This document shows, one piece after another, positions 36,000 through 45,685 of a stretch of DNA of 64,000 nt. Source of the stretch: Alphaproteobacteria bacterium HGW-Alphaproteobacteria-1. GTDB taxonomy: Bacteria; Pseudomonadota; Alphaproteobacteria; Rhodobacterales; Rhodobacteraceae. The notes under the pieces were generated by a model, which saw only the letters and a list, made by a program, of their open reading frames with translations, ran no database searches and was not told where the DNA came from. Where the stretch lies: NCBI GenBank assembly GCA_002842985.1, contig PHEQ01000007.1, forward strand, positions 1-64,000, given 5' to 3'. A program made the position numbers and the translations under genes. Each line of letters starts with the position of its first letter. Within the stretch, counting starts at the first letter, position 1.

Positions 36000-36341
36000 T
36001 TACACCCGCTCCACCGCGACCGTCTGGGTGGCGTAAAAGGCGATGTGGTCCTTGATCTCGGCCACCTCCGGCTTGGGCGCTTCATAGCTCCAGGCGGCGT
36101 TGGTCAGGGTCTGGCTTTTGGTCACGATCGAAAAAAAGCGCGCGTCGCCCTTGAAGGGGCAATGGCTGGTCTGTTCGCTCTCGTCGAGGAACGCCATGGC
36201 GATATCCTCGCGCGGGAAATAGATCACAAAGGGATAGTCGCCCTCGGTCAGCTCCAGCGCGTTGCGGCTCTCGGCAAGAACCGCGCCGCCTGCGCGCACG
36301 CTCCAGGTGCCGTCTGCCTTGCGAATCGTGATCTTGGCCAT
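36000..36341 (-). CDS. DUF427 family protein
   Basis: A 113-residue small beta-rich protein (MAKITIRKADGTWSVRAGGA, then YFPREDIAMAFLDESEQTSH, CPFKGDARFFSI, AAWSYEAPKPEVAEIKDHIA). These are the marks of DUF427, a family of unknown function. A GGAAGGA site precedes ATG 36341 by 8-9 nt. It stands alone between tRNA-Val and the aminopeptidase P gene. Confidence 0.85.
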   Translation of the reverse strand: MAKITIRKADGTWSVRAGGAVLAESRNALELTEGDYPFVIYFPREDIAMAFLDESEQTSHCPFKGDARFFSIVTKSQTLTNAAWSYEAPKPEVAEIKDHIAFYATQTVAVERV

Positions 36342-36404
36342 CTGTCTTTCCTTCCCTATGCGGTCATGGCCCCCGGTCTGGCGCCGGAAGCTCACAGAAT
36401 TATG

Positions 36405-38204
36405 TCAAAGCGGTTGTGTCGCGTGATCCATCCATAACCGGGCCGGGGCCGAAAGCAGAGGGCCAATCTTGTCGCGGCATGCGGCGTGGTAGCGATCAAG
36501 CCAGTCGCGCTCTGCGGTCGAGAGCATCCCGGCCAAGATCAGGCGGCGGTCGATGGGGGCGAAGGTGAGCGTTTCAAAGTCAAGCTGCGTCGCCGCGTCT
36601 CCGCCGCTCACCGGGGCCGCCTCGCGCACCACGATCAGGTTCTCGATGCGGATGCCGAAGGCCCCTTCGCGGTAGTAACCCGGTTCGTTCGACAGGATCA
36701 TGCCGGGGCAGAGCGGCACCTCCGACAGGCGCGACAGGCGCTGCGGCCCCTCGTGCACGCAGGCATAGACGCCCACCCCGTGCCCGGTGCCATGGCCGTA
36801 ATCCATATCCGCAAGCCACAAAGGATAGCGCGCCAGCGCATCGAGATCGCGCCCCGCAAGGCCGCGCGGAAACCGCAGCCGCGATATGGCGATCATGCCT
36901 TGCAGCACACGGGTGAAGGCGGCGCGCTCGTCTTCGCCGGGCGTGCCCACGGGCAGGGTGCGGGTGATGTCGGTCGTGCCGTCCAGATATTGCCCGCCGC
37001 TGTCCAGCACCAGGAGGTCGCCCGCTTGCAGGGTGCGGTTGCTCGCCTCGCTCACCCGGTAATGCGGCAGCGCGCCGTTGGGGCCCGACCCGGCGATGGT
37101 GTCGAAACTGATGTCAAGAAGCTGCCCGGTGGCGGCGCGGCACGCTTCCAGCCTGGTCACCACGTCGATTTCGGTCAGCGTGCCGGGGGATTGCTTGTCG
37201 AACCAGGCCAGGAATTCGCAGACCGCAGCACCATCGCGCAGGTGGGCCGCTCGGGTGGCTTCGATCTCGGCTTGGGTCTTTTGCGCCTTGGGCATGACGC
37301 ATGGATCCTCACCCCGGACATGCGCCACGCCCGCCGCGTCGAGCCGTGCTGCCACCCAGACCGGCACGCTTGACGGATCAAGCCGCACGGGGCCTTTCAA
37401 CGCCTCAAGCGCGGCGCCGAAATTCTCGGGCGCGGCAAGCGTCACCTCGTTCCCCAGATGCGCGCGCGCGTCCTCGTCAAGCTTGGCCGGATCGGTGAAG
37501 AGCGCCACCCGCCCATCCTCGTGCAAAATGGCAAAGCCCTGCGGCACCGGGTTGCGGGGGATGTCGCTGCCACGGATGTTCAGCAGCCAGGCCAGCGAAT
37601 CGCACAGCGTGATGACGGCCGCGCGCGCGCCCGCCGCGCGCAGCGCCTCGGCCAGACGCGCGCGTTTCTCGGCATGGGTGGCCCCGGCAAGGTCGTCCGC
37701 CCATGGCCGGATCGCGCCCTTGGGCGGTGCGGGGCGGTCGGGCCAGATGCTGTCGATCAGGTTGGGGCCGGGTTGCAGGCGGATACCCTCGGGGAGCGCA
37801 GCGGTCAGTTCCTCGATCTGCTCGGGCGTGAAAAGCCACGGGTCGAACCCGACCACGCCGCCCTCGGGCAGGTGCCGTGCAAGCCACTCACCGGGGCGTA
37901 TCCTGGGGAAATCGACCGGTGTGAAATGATCCGGATCGGTTTGCGCTCGCGCCTGCACGCGGTAGCGCCCGTCAACGAAAAGGCCCGCCACATCCCCCAG
38001 AACCACGCAAAGCCCCGCCGAGCCGGTGAATCCCGTAAGCCACGCGAGCCGGTTGTCGCAATCGGCCACATATTCGCCCTGATGCGCATCGGCGCGCGGC
38101 ACGAGCCAGCCCTGAAGGCCCGCATCTGCCATCGCGCGCCGCAGGCGGGCAAGGCGCGGCGGCCCCTGTTCGGGGCGCGCGGTCGCGGTAAAGCTCTGGA
38201 ACAT
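36405..38204 (-). CDS. Xaa-Pro aminopeptidase (aminopeptidase P family)
   Basis: A 599-residue three-domain creatinase-like enzyme that cuts N-terminal residues before proline. Two N-terminal creatinase-like domains (PRADAHQGEYVADCDNRLAW, LTGFTGSAGLCVVL) precede the pita-bread domain. Its metal ligands are Asp in LVLDSGGQYLDGTTDITRT, His in YGHGTGHGVGVY, Glu in LSNEPGYYREGAFGIRIEN and the last Glu in IRIENLI. The long 600-residue form resembles eukaryotic cytosolic APP1 and is common in alphaproteobacteria. ATG 38204 gives MFQSFTATARPEQ. It diverges from the trmO-like gene. Confidence 0.94.
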   Translation of the reverse strand: MFQSFTATARPEQGPPRLARLRRAMADAGLQGWLVPRADAHQGEYVADCDNRLAWLTGFTGSAGLCVVLGDVAGLFVDGRYRVQARAQTDPDHFTPVDFPRIRPGEWLARHLPEGGVVGFDPWLFTPEQIEELTAALPEGIRLQPGPNLIDSIWPDRPAPPKGAIRPWADDLAGATHAEKRARLAEALRAAGARAAVITLCDSLAWLLNIRGSDIPRNPVPQGFAILHEDGRVALFTDPAKLDEDARAHLGNEVTLAAPENFGAALEALKGPVRLDPSSVPVWVAARLDAAGVAHVRGEDPCVMPKAQKTQAEIEATRAAHLRDGAAVCEFLAWFDKQSPGTLTEIDVVTRLEACRAATGQLLDISFDTIAGSGPNGALPHYRVSEASNRTLQAGDLLVLDSGGQYLDGTTDITRTLPVGTPGEDERAAFTRVLQGMIAISRLRFPRGLAGRDLDALARYPLWLADMDYGHGTGHGVGVYACVHEGPQRLSRLSEVPLCPGMILSNEPGYYREGAFGIRIENLIVVREAAPVSGGDAATQLDFETLTFAPIDRRLILAGMLSTAERDWLDRYHAACRDKIGPLLSAPARLWMDHATQPL

Positions 38205-38284
38205 GGGCCGACTCCTGCGTGGTGCGCGGTGCGTGTCAGTGCTAGAGAAGGGGCGCGGGATTGGCAACATGCGAGGGCAGGGCG

Positions 38285-38764
38285 ATGGAAAGCCGGATAC
38301 GCGCGGGCGAGCGGGTGGTCGAGGTGCCGGAGGCGCGCGATGCCGCGCTCCATTTCATCGGGCGTATCCACACGCCCTGGAGCGCGCGCAAGGATTGCCC
38401 GCGACAGGGGCGCATCGAGGGGCCGGAGTGCCGGGTGGATGTGTTCGCGCCCTGGGCCGAGGCGCTTCTGGGGGTCGAGACCTATCAGCACCTTGATCTG
38501 CTCTACTGGCTCGACCGGGCGCGGCGCGATCTGGTGGTGCAGAACCCCGGCAATGACGGTGAGCGGTATTTCGGCACCTTCGCCCTGCGCTCGCCGCAGC
38601 GGCCCAATCCGATCGGGCTGTCGCGGGTGCGGCTGGTGGGGGTGGAGGGGGCCACGCTTGTCGTGCGGGGGCTGGACTGTCTCGACGGCACGCCGCTCAT
38701 CGACATCAAGCCGGTAACCTGCGAGTTTACCCCCAAGGCCCCGCCGAAACCGGCAGATGGATGA
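38285..38764 (+). CDS. TrmO/TsaA-family tRNA methyltransferase-like protein
   Basis: A 159-residue beta-barrel protein of the TrmO (TsaA-like) family, which N6-methylates t6A37 in tRNA-Thr using SAM. It shows FIGRIHTPWSARKDCPRQGR, HLDLLYWL, FGTFALRSPQRPNPIGLSRV and LDGTPLIDIKP. AGGGCG lies just before ATG 38285. It is followed after 12 nt by the metal-chelate importer genes. In operons with transporters the TsaA-like protein may act on a cofactor or ligand rather than tRNA; the sequence does not decide this. Confidence 0.8.
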   Translation: MESRIRAGERVVEVPEARDAALHFIGRIHTPWSARKDCPRQGRIEGPECRVDVFAPWAEALLGVETYQHLDLLYWLDRARRDLVVQNPGNDGERYFGTFALRSPQRPNPIGLSRVRLVGVEGATLVVRGLDCLDGTPLIDIKPVTCEFTPKAPPKPADG

Positions 38765-38776
38765 GGAACGGCCATT

Positions 38777-39805
38777 ATGCGGCTGATAATATGCCTTTTG
38801 TTGATAATCGCCGCGCCGGTCGCGGCGCGCGAGGTGACCGACAGCGCGGGCCGCGTGGTCACCGTCCCTGCGCGCGTCGAGCGGGTCTTTGCCGCCGGTC
38901 CCCCCGCCGCGATCCTGCTCTATATCCTCAAGCCCGAGGCGATGACTGGCTGGCCGCGCGCGCCGCATGACTATGAGCGGCCCTATCTGGCCGCGCCCTG
39001 GCGCGACCTGCCCGAAACCGGACGGCTGACGGGGCGCGGCGGCGAGGCCAATCTGGAGCGGGTGTTGCAGATCGCGCCCGATCTCATTCTCGATTTCGGC
39101 TCGGTGCGCGACACATATGTCGATCTTGCGGATCGCACGCAGGCACAGACCGGAATTCCCTATGTGCTGATCGACGGGCGGTTCGAGAACACACCCGCCG
39201 CGCTGCGCCTTCTGGGCGATATCCTCGGTGTGCCCGAGCGGGCGGAGCGTCTGGCGGCCCATGTCGAGAGCGTCTTTGCCCGTATCGACGCGATCCTCAC
39301 CGCGGTGCCCGAGGCCGAGCGCCCCCGCGTCTATCTGGCGCGTGGCCCCGAGGGGCTGGAGACCGGCATGAAAGGCTCGATCAACACCGAGATCATCGAG
39401 CGCGCGGGCGGGCGCAACGTGGCCGATGACGGGGGCGCCACGCGCGGCCTTGTGCGGGCCGGGATGGAGCAGGTGATCGTCGCCAACCCCGAGATCATCG
39501 TGACCTGGGATCGCAATTTTTTCGCTTCCGTTTTCGATGATCGGCTCTGGCAGGGGATCGAGGCGGTGCGCGAGGGGCGTGTGCATCTCGCCCCCACAGC
39601 CCCTTTCGGCTGGATCGACCGGCCGCCCTCGCTCAACCGGATGATGGGGCTCATCTGGATGGCGGGACTGCTTTATCCCGACCGCTGGCAGGGTGACCTG
39701 CGCGCCGAGACGCGAGAGTTTTACGAGCTATTTTACCATGTGCGCCTAGACGATCCGGCGCTGGAGAGGCTGCTGGAATGGGCCGAGGGACGACCGCCCG
39801 AATGA
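38777..39805 (+). CDS. ABC transporter substrate-binding protein (BtuF/FecB-type)
   Basis: A 342-residue periplasmic binding protein with signal peptide (RLIICLLLIIAAPVAA). It reads REVTDSAGRVVTVPARVERV, then PDLILDFGSVRDTY, NTEIIERAGGRNVADDGGAT and PAFGWIDRPPSLNRMMGLIW-like text at the C-terminus, in cluster A-II style for metal chelates. It is the first of three importer genes, with an ATGA overlap to the permease. The ligand could be ferric siderophore, haem, cobalamin or molybdate; relatives in this class carry all of these. Confidence 0.85.
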   Translation: MRLIICLLLIIAAPVAAREVTDSAGRVVTVPARVERVFAAGPPAAILLYILKPEAMTGWPRAPHDYERPYLAAPWRDLPETGRLTGRGGEANLERVLQIAPDLILDFGSVRDTYVDLADRTQAQTGIPYVLIDGRFENTPAALRLLGDILGVPERAERLAAHVESVFARIDAILTAVPEAERPRVYLARGPEGLETGMKGSINTEIIERAGGRNVADDGGATRGLVRAGMEQVIVANPEIIVTWDRNFFASVFDDRLWQGIEAVREGRVHLAPTAPFGWIDRPPSLNRMMGLIWMAGLLYPDRWQGDLRAETREFYELFYHVRLDDPALERLLEWAEGRPPE

Positions 39806-40800
39806 GCGCATCGCCGCTGGCCTGGAGCCTGACCACCGGCTTGGTGGTGGGGCTGATCGCGCTTTGCTTCGCGGCGCTGATGATCGGGCCCTATGGCCTC
39901 TCGCCCGGCGAGGTTCTTGCCGCGCTCGCAGGGCGCGGCGAGGCACAGGCGCAAATCGTGGTTTGGAACATCCGCCTGCCGCGCATCGGCGCGGCGCTTG
40001 TGGTTGGCGCGGCACTTGCGGCGGCGGGGGCAAGCTATCAGGCGCTTTTCCGCAATCCGCTGGTGTCGCCGGATATCCTCGGGGTCTCCGCCGGGGCGGG
40101 GCTGGGGGCCGTGGCGGGTATTTTCCTGTCGCTGCCGGTTGCGGCGATTCAGGGCGCGGCCTTTGCGGGCGGCATGGCGGCGGTGGGGTTTGTCACCCTG
40201 GTGGCGGGGCTGGTGCGCAACACCGACCGCACATTGACACTTGTGCTGGTGGGCGTGGTGGTGGGCGCATTGGCGGGTGCTGCGACCTCGCTTCTGAAGG
40301 TGCTTGCCGATCCCTATGACCAATTGCCCGCGATCACCTTCTGGCTACTGGGGTCGCTCGCCTCGGTGACCTCGGCGGATATCCTGCCGGCACTGCCCGC
40401 CGTTGCCCTGGGCCTCGTGCCGCTGGTGTTGTTGCGCTGGCGGATCAACGTGCTGTCGCTGGGGGATGAAGAGGCGCGCGCGCTGGGCGTCGAGGCGGGG
40501 CGCACGCGGTTTCTGGTGATTGCGGCCGCGACATTGATCACGGCGAGCGTGACGGCGCTTGCCGGGGTTGTGGGCTGGGTCGGCCTTGTGATCCCGCATA
40601 TCGCGCGGATGCTTGTGGGGCCGGGTTTCGGGCGTCTGCTGCCCACCTCGGTGCTGATCGGGGCGGGCTATCTTCTTGTGGTGGACACCGCCGCGCGCAG
40701 CATCGCGGCCATCGAGGTGCCCTTGGGCATCCTCACGGCGGTGATTGGCGCGCCGTTCTTCGTCTGGCTTCTGGCGCGCGGGCGGCGCGGCTGGTCATGA
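39802..40800 (+). CDS. Metal-chelate ABC transporter permease (BtuC/FecD-type)
   Basis: A 332-residue protein with about ten membrane helices. It has RLPRIGAALVVGAALAAAGA, then YQALFRNPLVSPDILGVSAG and WVGLVIPHIARMLVGPGFGR, the diagnostic permease motifs of the FecCD family. ATG 39802 overlaps the stop of the binding-protein gene by 4 nt and its own stop overlaps the ATPase start by 4 nt. A single permease implies a homodimer. Confidence 0.92.
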   Translation: MSASPLAWSLTTGLVVGLIALCFAALMIGPYGLSPGEVLAALAGRGEAQAQIVVWNIRLPRIGAALVVGAALAAAGASYQALFRNPLVSPDILGVSAGAGLGAVAGIFLSLPVAAIQGAAFAGGMAAVGFVTLVAGLVRNTDRTLTLVLVGVVVGALAGAATSLLKVLADPYDQLPAITFWLLGSLASVTSADILPALPAVALGLVPLVLLRWRINVLSLGDEEARALGVEAGRTRFLVIAAATLITASVTALAGVVGWVGLVIPHIARMLVGPGFGRLLPTSVLIGAGYLLVVDTAARSIAAIEVPLGILTAVIGAPFFVWLLARGRRGWS

Positions 40801-41573
40801 GGCTTGAGGCGCGGGATCTCTCCATCGGCTACGGGCGCGAGGTGGTGGGCGCGGGGCTTGACCTTGCCGTGACACCGGGCCGGGTGATGTGCCTTCTGGG
40901 GCCGAATGGCTGCGGCAAGACCACGCTTTTCCGCACGCTTCTGGGCCTCTTGCCGCCGCTTGGCGGTGAGGTGCTGCTGGGCGGTACGCCGATCACGCGC
41001 CTGCGGCGGGCCGAGATCGCGCGGCGCATCGCCTATGTGCCGCAGGCCCATGCGCCGCCTTTTCCCTTCGAGACGCTGGAGGTGGTGATGATGGGGCGCA
41101 CCGCGCGGCTGGGGGTGTTTGCGCAGCCCGGCGCGGCGGACCGGGCGGCGGCGCAGGCGGCGCTCGACCGGCTGGGGATCGGCGATCTGGCGGGGCGCGA
41201 CTATTCGCGCCTCTCGGGCGGGCAACGGCAGCTGGTGCTGATTGCGCGGGCCCTGGCGCAGGCGGCCCCGCTCATCGTGATGGACGAGCCGACCGCGAGC
41301 CTTGATTTCGGCAATCAGGCGCAGGTTCTGGCGCAGATCGCGGGGCTGGCGGGAAAAGCCGGGCAGGGAGTGATCCTGTCAACGCACGATCCCGATCAGG
41401 CCTTCGCGCTTGGCGCCGATGTGGTGCTCATGAGCGAGGGGCGGATCATCGGGCAGGGGCCGGCGGAGACGGTGCTGAGCGGCGCGGCGCTCAGCCGGGT
41501 CTACGGCCTGCCGGTGGTGGTCGAGGTGACAGGCTCGGGTCGCCGGGTCTGTCTTCCGGCGCTGATGGTCTGA
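40797..41573 (+). CDS. Metal-chelate ABC transporter ATPase
   Basis: A 258-residue ABC ATPase with Walker [15 protein letters not shown] (about 33-46), Q-loop VPQAHAPPF, signature [17 protein letters not shown], Walker [12 protein letters not shown] and the H-loop in [12 protein letters not shown]. It is the energy-coupling subunit for the permease at 39802. The substrate is not determined by this gene. Confidence 0.93.
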   Translation: MRLEARDLSIGYGREVVGAGLDLAVTPGRVMCLLGPNGCGKTTLFRTLLGLLPPLGGEVLLGGTPITRLRRAEIARRIAYVPQAHAPPFPFETLEVVMMGRTARLGVFAQPGAADRAAAQAALDRLGIGDLAGRDYSRLSGGQRQLVLIARALAQAAPLIVMDEPTASLDFGNQAQVLAQIAGLAGKAGQGVILSTHDPDQAFALGADVVLMSEGRIIGQGPAETVLSGAALSRVYGLPVVVEVTGSGRRVCLPALMV

Positions 41574-41647
41574 GGACGCGCGGTTTTGCGTGTTTTCAAG
41601 AGGCTGCGAAGTTGCTAACCCCGCGCCAGGAAGCGCATGAGGCGAAG

Positions 41648-43090
41648 ATGACCACGATCAAGCTGCACAACACCCGCACCCGCAAGAAAGAGGTGTTCGC
41701 GCCTCTCGATCCCGAGAATGTGCGGATGTATGTCTGTGGGCCGACGGTCTATGATCGCGCGCATCTGGGCAATGCGCGGCCCGTGGTGGTGTTCGACGTG
41801 CTCTACCGGCTCTTGCGGCATGTCTATGGACCCGACCACGTGACCTACGCGCGCAACTTCACCGATGTGGATGACAAGATCAACGCCCGCGCCGCCGAGA
41901 GCGGGCGCTCGATTGGTGAGATCACGGCGGAAACGACGCAATGGTTTCTTGACGATATGGCGGCCTTGGGAGCGCTGGAGCCCGATCACATGCCGCGCGC
42001 CACGCAATACATCCCGCAGATGGTGGCGATGATCGAGGGCTTGATCGCCAAGGGCCACGCCTATCAGGCCGAGGGGCATGTGCTCTTTGCCGTTGATAGC
42101 TGGCGCGAGCATTATGGCAAGCTGTCGGGGCGGTCGGTCGATGATATGATCGCAGGCGCACGGGTCGAGGTGGCGCCGTATAAACGCAACCCGATGGATT
42201 TCGTTCTATGGAAGCCGTCGAGCGATGATCTGCCGGGATGGGCTTCGCCTTGGGGCAGGGGCCGACCCGGCTGGCATATCGAATGTTCGGCCATGGCGCA
42301 TGATCTCTTGGGCGAGAGTTTCGACATTCACGGCGGCGGCAACGACCTGATGTTCCCGCACCACGAGAACGAGATCGCCCAAAGCTGCTGTGCGCATCCC
42401 GAGGGGCAGTTCGCGCGCTACTGGCTGCACAACGAGATGCTGCAGGTCGAGGGCAAGAAGATGTCCAAGTCCTTGGGCAATTTCTTTACGGTGCGGGATT
42501 TGCTGGATCAGGGGATACCGGGCGAGGTGATCCGGTTTGTGTTCCTGAGCACGCATTACCGCAAGCCGATGGACTGGACGGCTGAGAAGGCGCGGGAGGC
42601 GGAAGAAACGCTAAGGCGTTGGAGACGTCTGGTTCCAGATGCGTTTGATAATGATTGGATGGGGTCGCCATCAGAGAGTGTGGTTGAATCTGTAGCGAAC
42701 GACCTGAATACCGCGCAGGCGATTTCCGAACTGCATCGGCTGCACACTGGTGTGCTGAATGCTTATAATCGAATAATCGCGCACGGGGCTGATTACGACG
42801 GTCCTGATCCAAATGTTCTTGAAAGTGAGTTTCTGAGTTCCGCACGTTTCTTGGGATTACTCGAACCCGATATGGGCGGTTGGATCAACACCGCCGCTGA
42901 CTTGGCTGATTTCGCTGCAAAGCTGTCTGATCTGCGCGTTGAAGCGAAGCAAAGCAAAGACTTTAGTGAAGTCGACCGCTTTAAGAGCGCTTTGATAACT
43001 GCCGGAGTCGAAGTTCGCATGAGCAAAGAGGGTGTTGAACTTGTCCCCGGTCCCAACTTCGACCCCGCCAAGCTGGAGGCGCTGAAGTGA
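41648..43090 (+). CDS. cysS: Cysteinyl-tRNA synthetase
   Basis: A 480-residue class I synthetase. Zn ligand Cys30 lies in [10 protein letters not shown], the HIGH-like motif is HLGN, further Zn ligands are in HIECSAMA and [11 protein letters not shown], and KMSKSLGNF is the KMSKS loop. The C-terminal helical anticodon-binding (DALR) domain starts near residue 315. From about 42598 to 43047 base composition drops sharply and AT-ending codons become common, then high-GC coding resumes for the last dozen codons. The frame stays open, so the gene is probably functional. ATG 41648 follows GCGAAG. Confidence 0.95.
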   Translation: MTTIKLHNTRTRKKEVFAPLDPENVRMYVCGPTVYDRAHLGNARPVVVFDVLYRLLRHVYGPDHVTYARNFTDVDDKINARAAESGRSIGEITAETTQWFLDDMAALGALEPDHMPRATQYIPQMVAMIEGLIAKGHAYQAEGHVLFAVDSWREHYGKLSGRSVDDMIAGARVEVAPYKRNPMDFVLWKPSSDDLPGWASPWGRGRPGWHIECSAMAHDLLGESFDIHGGGNDLMFPHHENEIAQSCCAHPEGQFARYWLHNEMLQVEGKKMSKSLGNFFTVRDLLDQGIPGEVIRFVFLSTHYRKPMDWTAEKAREAEETLRRWRRLVPDAFDNDWMGSPSESVVESVANDLNTAQAISELHRLHTGVLNAYNRIIAHGADYDGPDPNVLESEFLSSARFLGLLEPDMGGWINTAADLADFAAKLSDLRVEAKQSKDFSEVDRFKSALITAGVEVRMSKEGVELVPGPNFDPAKLEALK

Positions 43091-43216
43091 TGCGCCTTTT
43101 CGCACAACGCCAGCCTGCCGCGCGGTGCCCGACCGCCGGAAGGGCGCTGCAACGGCTGTGGGAAGCAGTTTATGGTGCGAAATACTTGAACGATTGTGAG
43201 GATTGCGACGTTGCAA

Positions 43217-43252
43217 GAGCGCCCGCCCTGGGGGGCGGTCGGGCGCTGCGCG
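43217..43252 (+). terminator. Possible hairpin between cysS and cimA
   Basis: AGCGCCCGCCC and GGCGGTCGGGCGCT form an imperfect stem-loop at about 43219-43248. There is no T tract. It may end cysS transcription or be part of the cimA leader. The rest of the 221-nt gap shows no gene. Confidence 0.4.
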
Positions 43253-43311
43253 GCGGCGCGTTCCGCGCCTTTATTCCGCGCAAGGGGCGTTCAGCCTGAT
43301 GAGGGTGTATC

Positions 43312-44919
43312 ATGTCTAAAGAGCGCCTTTACCTCTACGACACCACCCTGCGCGACGGGCAGCAGACCCAAGGTGTCAGCTTTTCCACGCCCGAGAAAAT
43401 CCAGATCGCACAGGCGCTTGACCGGCTGGGTGTGGATTACATCGAGGGTGGCTGGCCCGGTGCCAACCCCACCGACAGCGCGTTTTTCGAGGCCGTGCCG
43501 CAGACGAGCGCCACCCTGACCGCCTTCGGCATGACCAAACGCGCGGGCCGCTCGGCGGAGAACGATGACGTTCTGGCCGCCGTGATGAATGCCGGGACCA
43601 AGGCCGTTTGCCTTGTCGGCAAGACCCATGATTTCCACGTCACCGCCGCGCTCGGGATCGGCCTTGCGGAAAACGCCGACAACATCGCCCGCTCCATCGC
43701 GCATGTCGTGGCCGAGGGGCGCGAGGCGCTGTTCGATGCCGAGCATTTCTTTGACGGCTTCACCGCCAATCCCGCCTATGCGATGGACTGCCTGCGCGCG
43801 GCCTACGACGCGGGCGCGCGGTGGATCGTGCTCTGCGATACCAATGGCGGCACGCTGCCCACCGAAATCGGGCGCATCGTCGCGGAGGTGATCGCCGCGG
43901 GTATCCCCGGCGACCGGCTTGGCATTCACACCCATGACGACACCGGCAATGCCGTGGCGGGCAGCCTTGCGGCGGTGGACGCGGGCGTGCGCCAGATCCA
44001 GGGCACGCTCAATGGTCTGGGCGAGCGCTGTGGCAATGCCAATCTGACGACGCTCCTTCCGACGCTGCTGCTCAAGGAGCCTTATGCCCGCCGGTTTGAA
44101 ACCGGCGTGACGCTCGACGGCCTGCGTGGTCTCACCGCGATCAGCCGCCAGTTGGATGAAATCCTCAACCGTGTGCCGCTGCGGCAGGCAGCCTATGTCG
44201 GTGCCTCGGCCTTTGCCCACAAGGCGGGGCTTCATGCCAGCGCGATCCTCAAGGACCCGAGCACCTATGAGCATATCGACCCCGAATTGGTCGGCAATCA
44301 GCGCATCATCCCGATGTCCAATCAGGCCGGGCAGTCGAACCTGCGCCAGCGTCTGAGCGAGGCGGGAATCGCGGTGGTGCCGGGCGATCCGCGGCTCGCG
44401 CGCCTGCTCGAGGTGATCAAGGAGCGCGAGGATCAGGGCTATACCTATGACAGCGCGCAGGCCAGTTTCGAGATCCTCGCGCGCAAGGAACTGGGGCAGA
44501 TGCCCGATTTCTTCGAGGTCAAGCGCTACAAGGTCACGGTCGAGCGGCGCAAGAACAAGTATGATCGCATGGTGAGCCTGTCGGAGGCCGTGGTGGTGGT
44601 CAAGGTGGATGGCGAAAAGAAGCTGTCGGTCTCTGAATCGATGGATGCCGAGGGCTGCGACCGGGGGCCGGTCAACGCGCTGGCCAAGGCGCTGGCCAAG
44701 GATCTCGGACCCTACCAGGACCAGATCGCCGACATGCGGCTGGTGGATTTCAAGGTGAGGATCACACAGGGCGGCACCGAGGCCGCAACGCGCGTCATCA
44801 TCGACAGCGAGGACGGGCAGGGGCGGCGCTGGTCCACGGTGGGCGTCAGCCCGAACATCGTCGATGCCAGCTTCGAGGCGCTTCTGGATGCGATCAACTG
44901 GAAGCTCTTGCGTGTTTGA
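43312..44919 (+). CDS. cimA: (R)-citramalate synthase
   Basis: A 535-residue enzyme that condenses acetyl-CoA with pyruvate to start the threonine-independent isoleucine route. It has YDTTLRDGQQTQGVSFS, IEGGWPGANPTDSAFFE, HTHDDTGNAVAGSLAAVDAG and NGLGERCGNANLTTLLPTL, and a C-terminal LeuA_dimer domain for isoleucine feedback. The GGWPGANP text separates CimA from 2-isopropylmalate synthase. RBS GAGGG lies 8 nt before ATG 43312. The next gene starts 8 nt inside its 3' end. Confidence 0.94.
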   Translation: MSKERLYLYDTTLRDGQQTQGVSFSTPEKIQIAQALDRLGVDYIEGGWPGANPTDSAFFEAVPQTSATLTAFGMTKRAGRSAENDDVLAAVMNAGTKAVCLVGKTHDFHVTAALGIGLAENADNIARSIAHVVAEGREALFDAEHFFDGFTANPAYAMDCLRAAYDAGARWIVLCDTNGGTLPTEIGRIVAEVIAAGIPGDRLGIHTHDDTGNAVAGSLAAVDAGVRQIQGTLNGLGERCGNANLTTLLPTLLLKEPYARRFETGVTLDGLRGLTAISRQLDEILNRVPLRQAAYVGASAFAHKAGLHASAILKDPSTYEHIDPELVGNQRIIPMSNQAGQSNLRQRLSEAGIAVVPGDPRLARLLEVIKEREDQGYTYDSAQASFEILARKELGQMPDFFEVKRYKVTVERRKNKYDRMVSLSEAVVVVKVDGEKKLSVSESMDAEGCDRGPVNALAKALAKDLGPYQDQIADMRLVDFKVRITQGGTEAATRVIIDSEDGQGRRWSTVGVSPNIVDASFEALLDAINWKLLRV

Positions 44920-45685
44920 TGCCGATCTGACCGCCTGTGCCGATCTGGTGCGCCGTGCCGATCCGTCCCGGTTCCGCGCGACGATGGCCGCGCCGGTGGC
45001 GGCGCGGGTGCGGCTGTTTCCGATCTATGCCTTCAATGTCGAGGTGGCCCGCGCGCCCTGGGTGACGAATGAGCCGATCATCGCCGAGATGCGCCTGCAA
45101 TGGTGGCGCGACGTTCTGGCCGAGATCGCGGGCGGCGGCGCGGTGCGGCGGCACGAGGTGGCAACGCCGCTGGCGGGGGTCGTGGACGCGACGGGGGTGC
45201 GATTGCTCGATGCGCTGATCGAGGCGCGCCGTGCGGATATAGAGCGCGCGCCCTTCGCGGATGAGGCCACCCTTTGGGCCTATCTCGACGCGACTTCGGG
45301 CAACCTCATGCGGGTGGCCGCACGGGTGCTGGGGCCTGCGGGCGAGGGGGCGGTGCGCCCCGCCGGTCTGGCGCTCGGGTTGGCGAACTGGCTGCGGGCG
45401 ATCCCGGCGCTCGAGGCGGCGGGCCGTGCGCCGCTGCCGGATGGGCGGCCCGAGGCGGTGCGGCGTTTGGCGCAAGAGGGGCTGGCGCATCTGCGCGCCG
45501 CGCGGTCGTGTCGCGCCGAGGTGTCGCGCCCCGCGCGCCCCGCGCTGCTGCCGCTCTGGGAGGCGGGAATGGTGCTTGCCCGTGCCGCGCGCGACCCGGC
45601 GGCGGTGGCGGCGGGCAGGCTCGATCCCGCGCCGATCAAGAGCGGCACGCTGCTGGCCTTGCGGGCGCTCTCGCGGGGCTGGTAG
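44912..45685 (+). CDS. Squalene/phytoene synthase-like protein
   Basis: A 257-residue protein of the trans-prenyltransferase-like fold. It shows FRATMAAPVAARVRLFPIYA, FNVEVARAPWVTNEPIIAEM, RLQWWRDVLAEI and LWAYLDATSGNLMRVAARVL. The DxxxD metal motifs of true phytoene synthases are weak or absent. It is closest in style to the NDUFAF6-like branch that helps assemble complex I, so the annotation as carotenoid enzyme would be doubtful. It starts at GTG 44912, overlapping cimA by 8 nt; no ATG is suitable. Confidence 0.75.
   Translation: MFDADLTACADLVRRADPSRFRATMAAPVAARVRLFPIYAFNVEVARAPWVTNEPIIAEMRLQWWRDVLAEIAGGGAVRRHEVATPLAGVVDATGVRLLDALIEARRADIERAPFADEATLWAYLDATSGNLMRVAARVLGPAGEGAVRPAGLALGLANWLRAIPALEAAGRAPLPDGRPEAVRRLAQEGLAHLRAARSCRAEVSRPARPALLPLWEAGMVLARAARDPAAVAAGRLDPAPIKSGTLLALRALSRGW

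Noticed and set aside
37805-39586. Minus-strand frame of 593 codons
   Set aside because: Antisense to the TrmO-like and binding-protein genes and out of frame with the aminopeptidase P gene.
44912-45685. Carotenoid biosynthesis locus
   Set aside because: The phytoene-synthase-like protein lacks clear DxxxD motifs and no crt genes are nearby; the complex I assembly branch is more likely.
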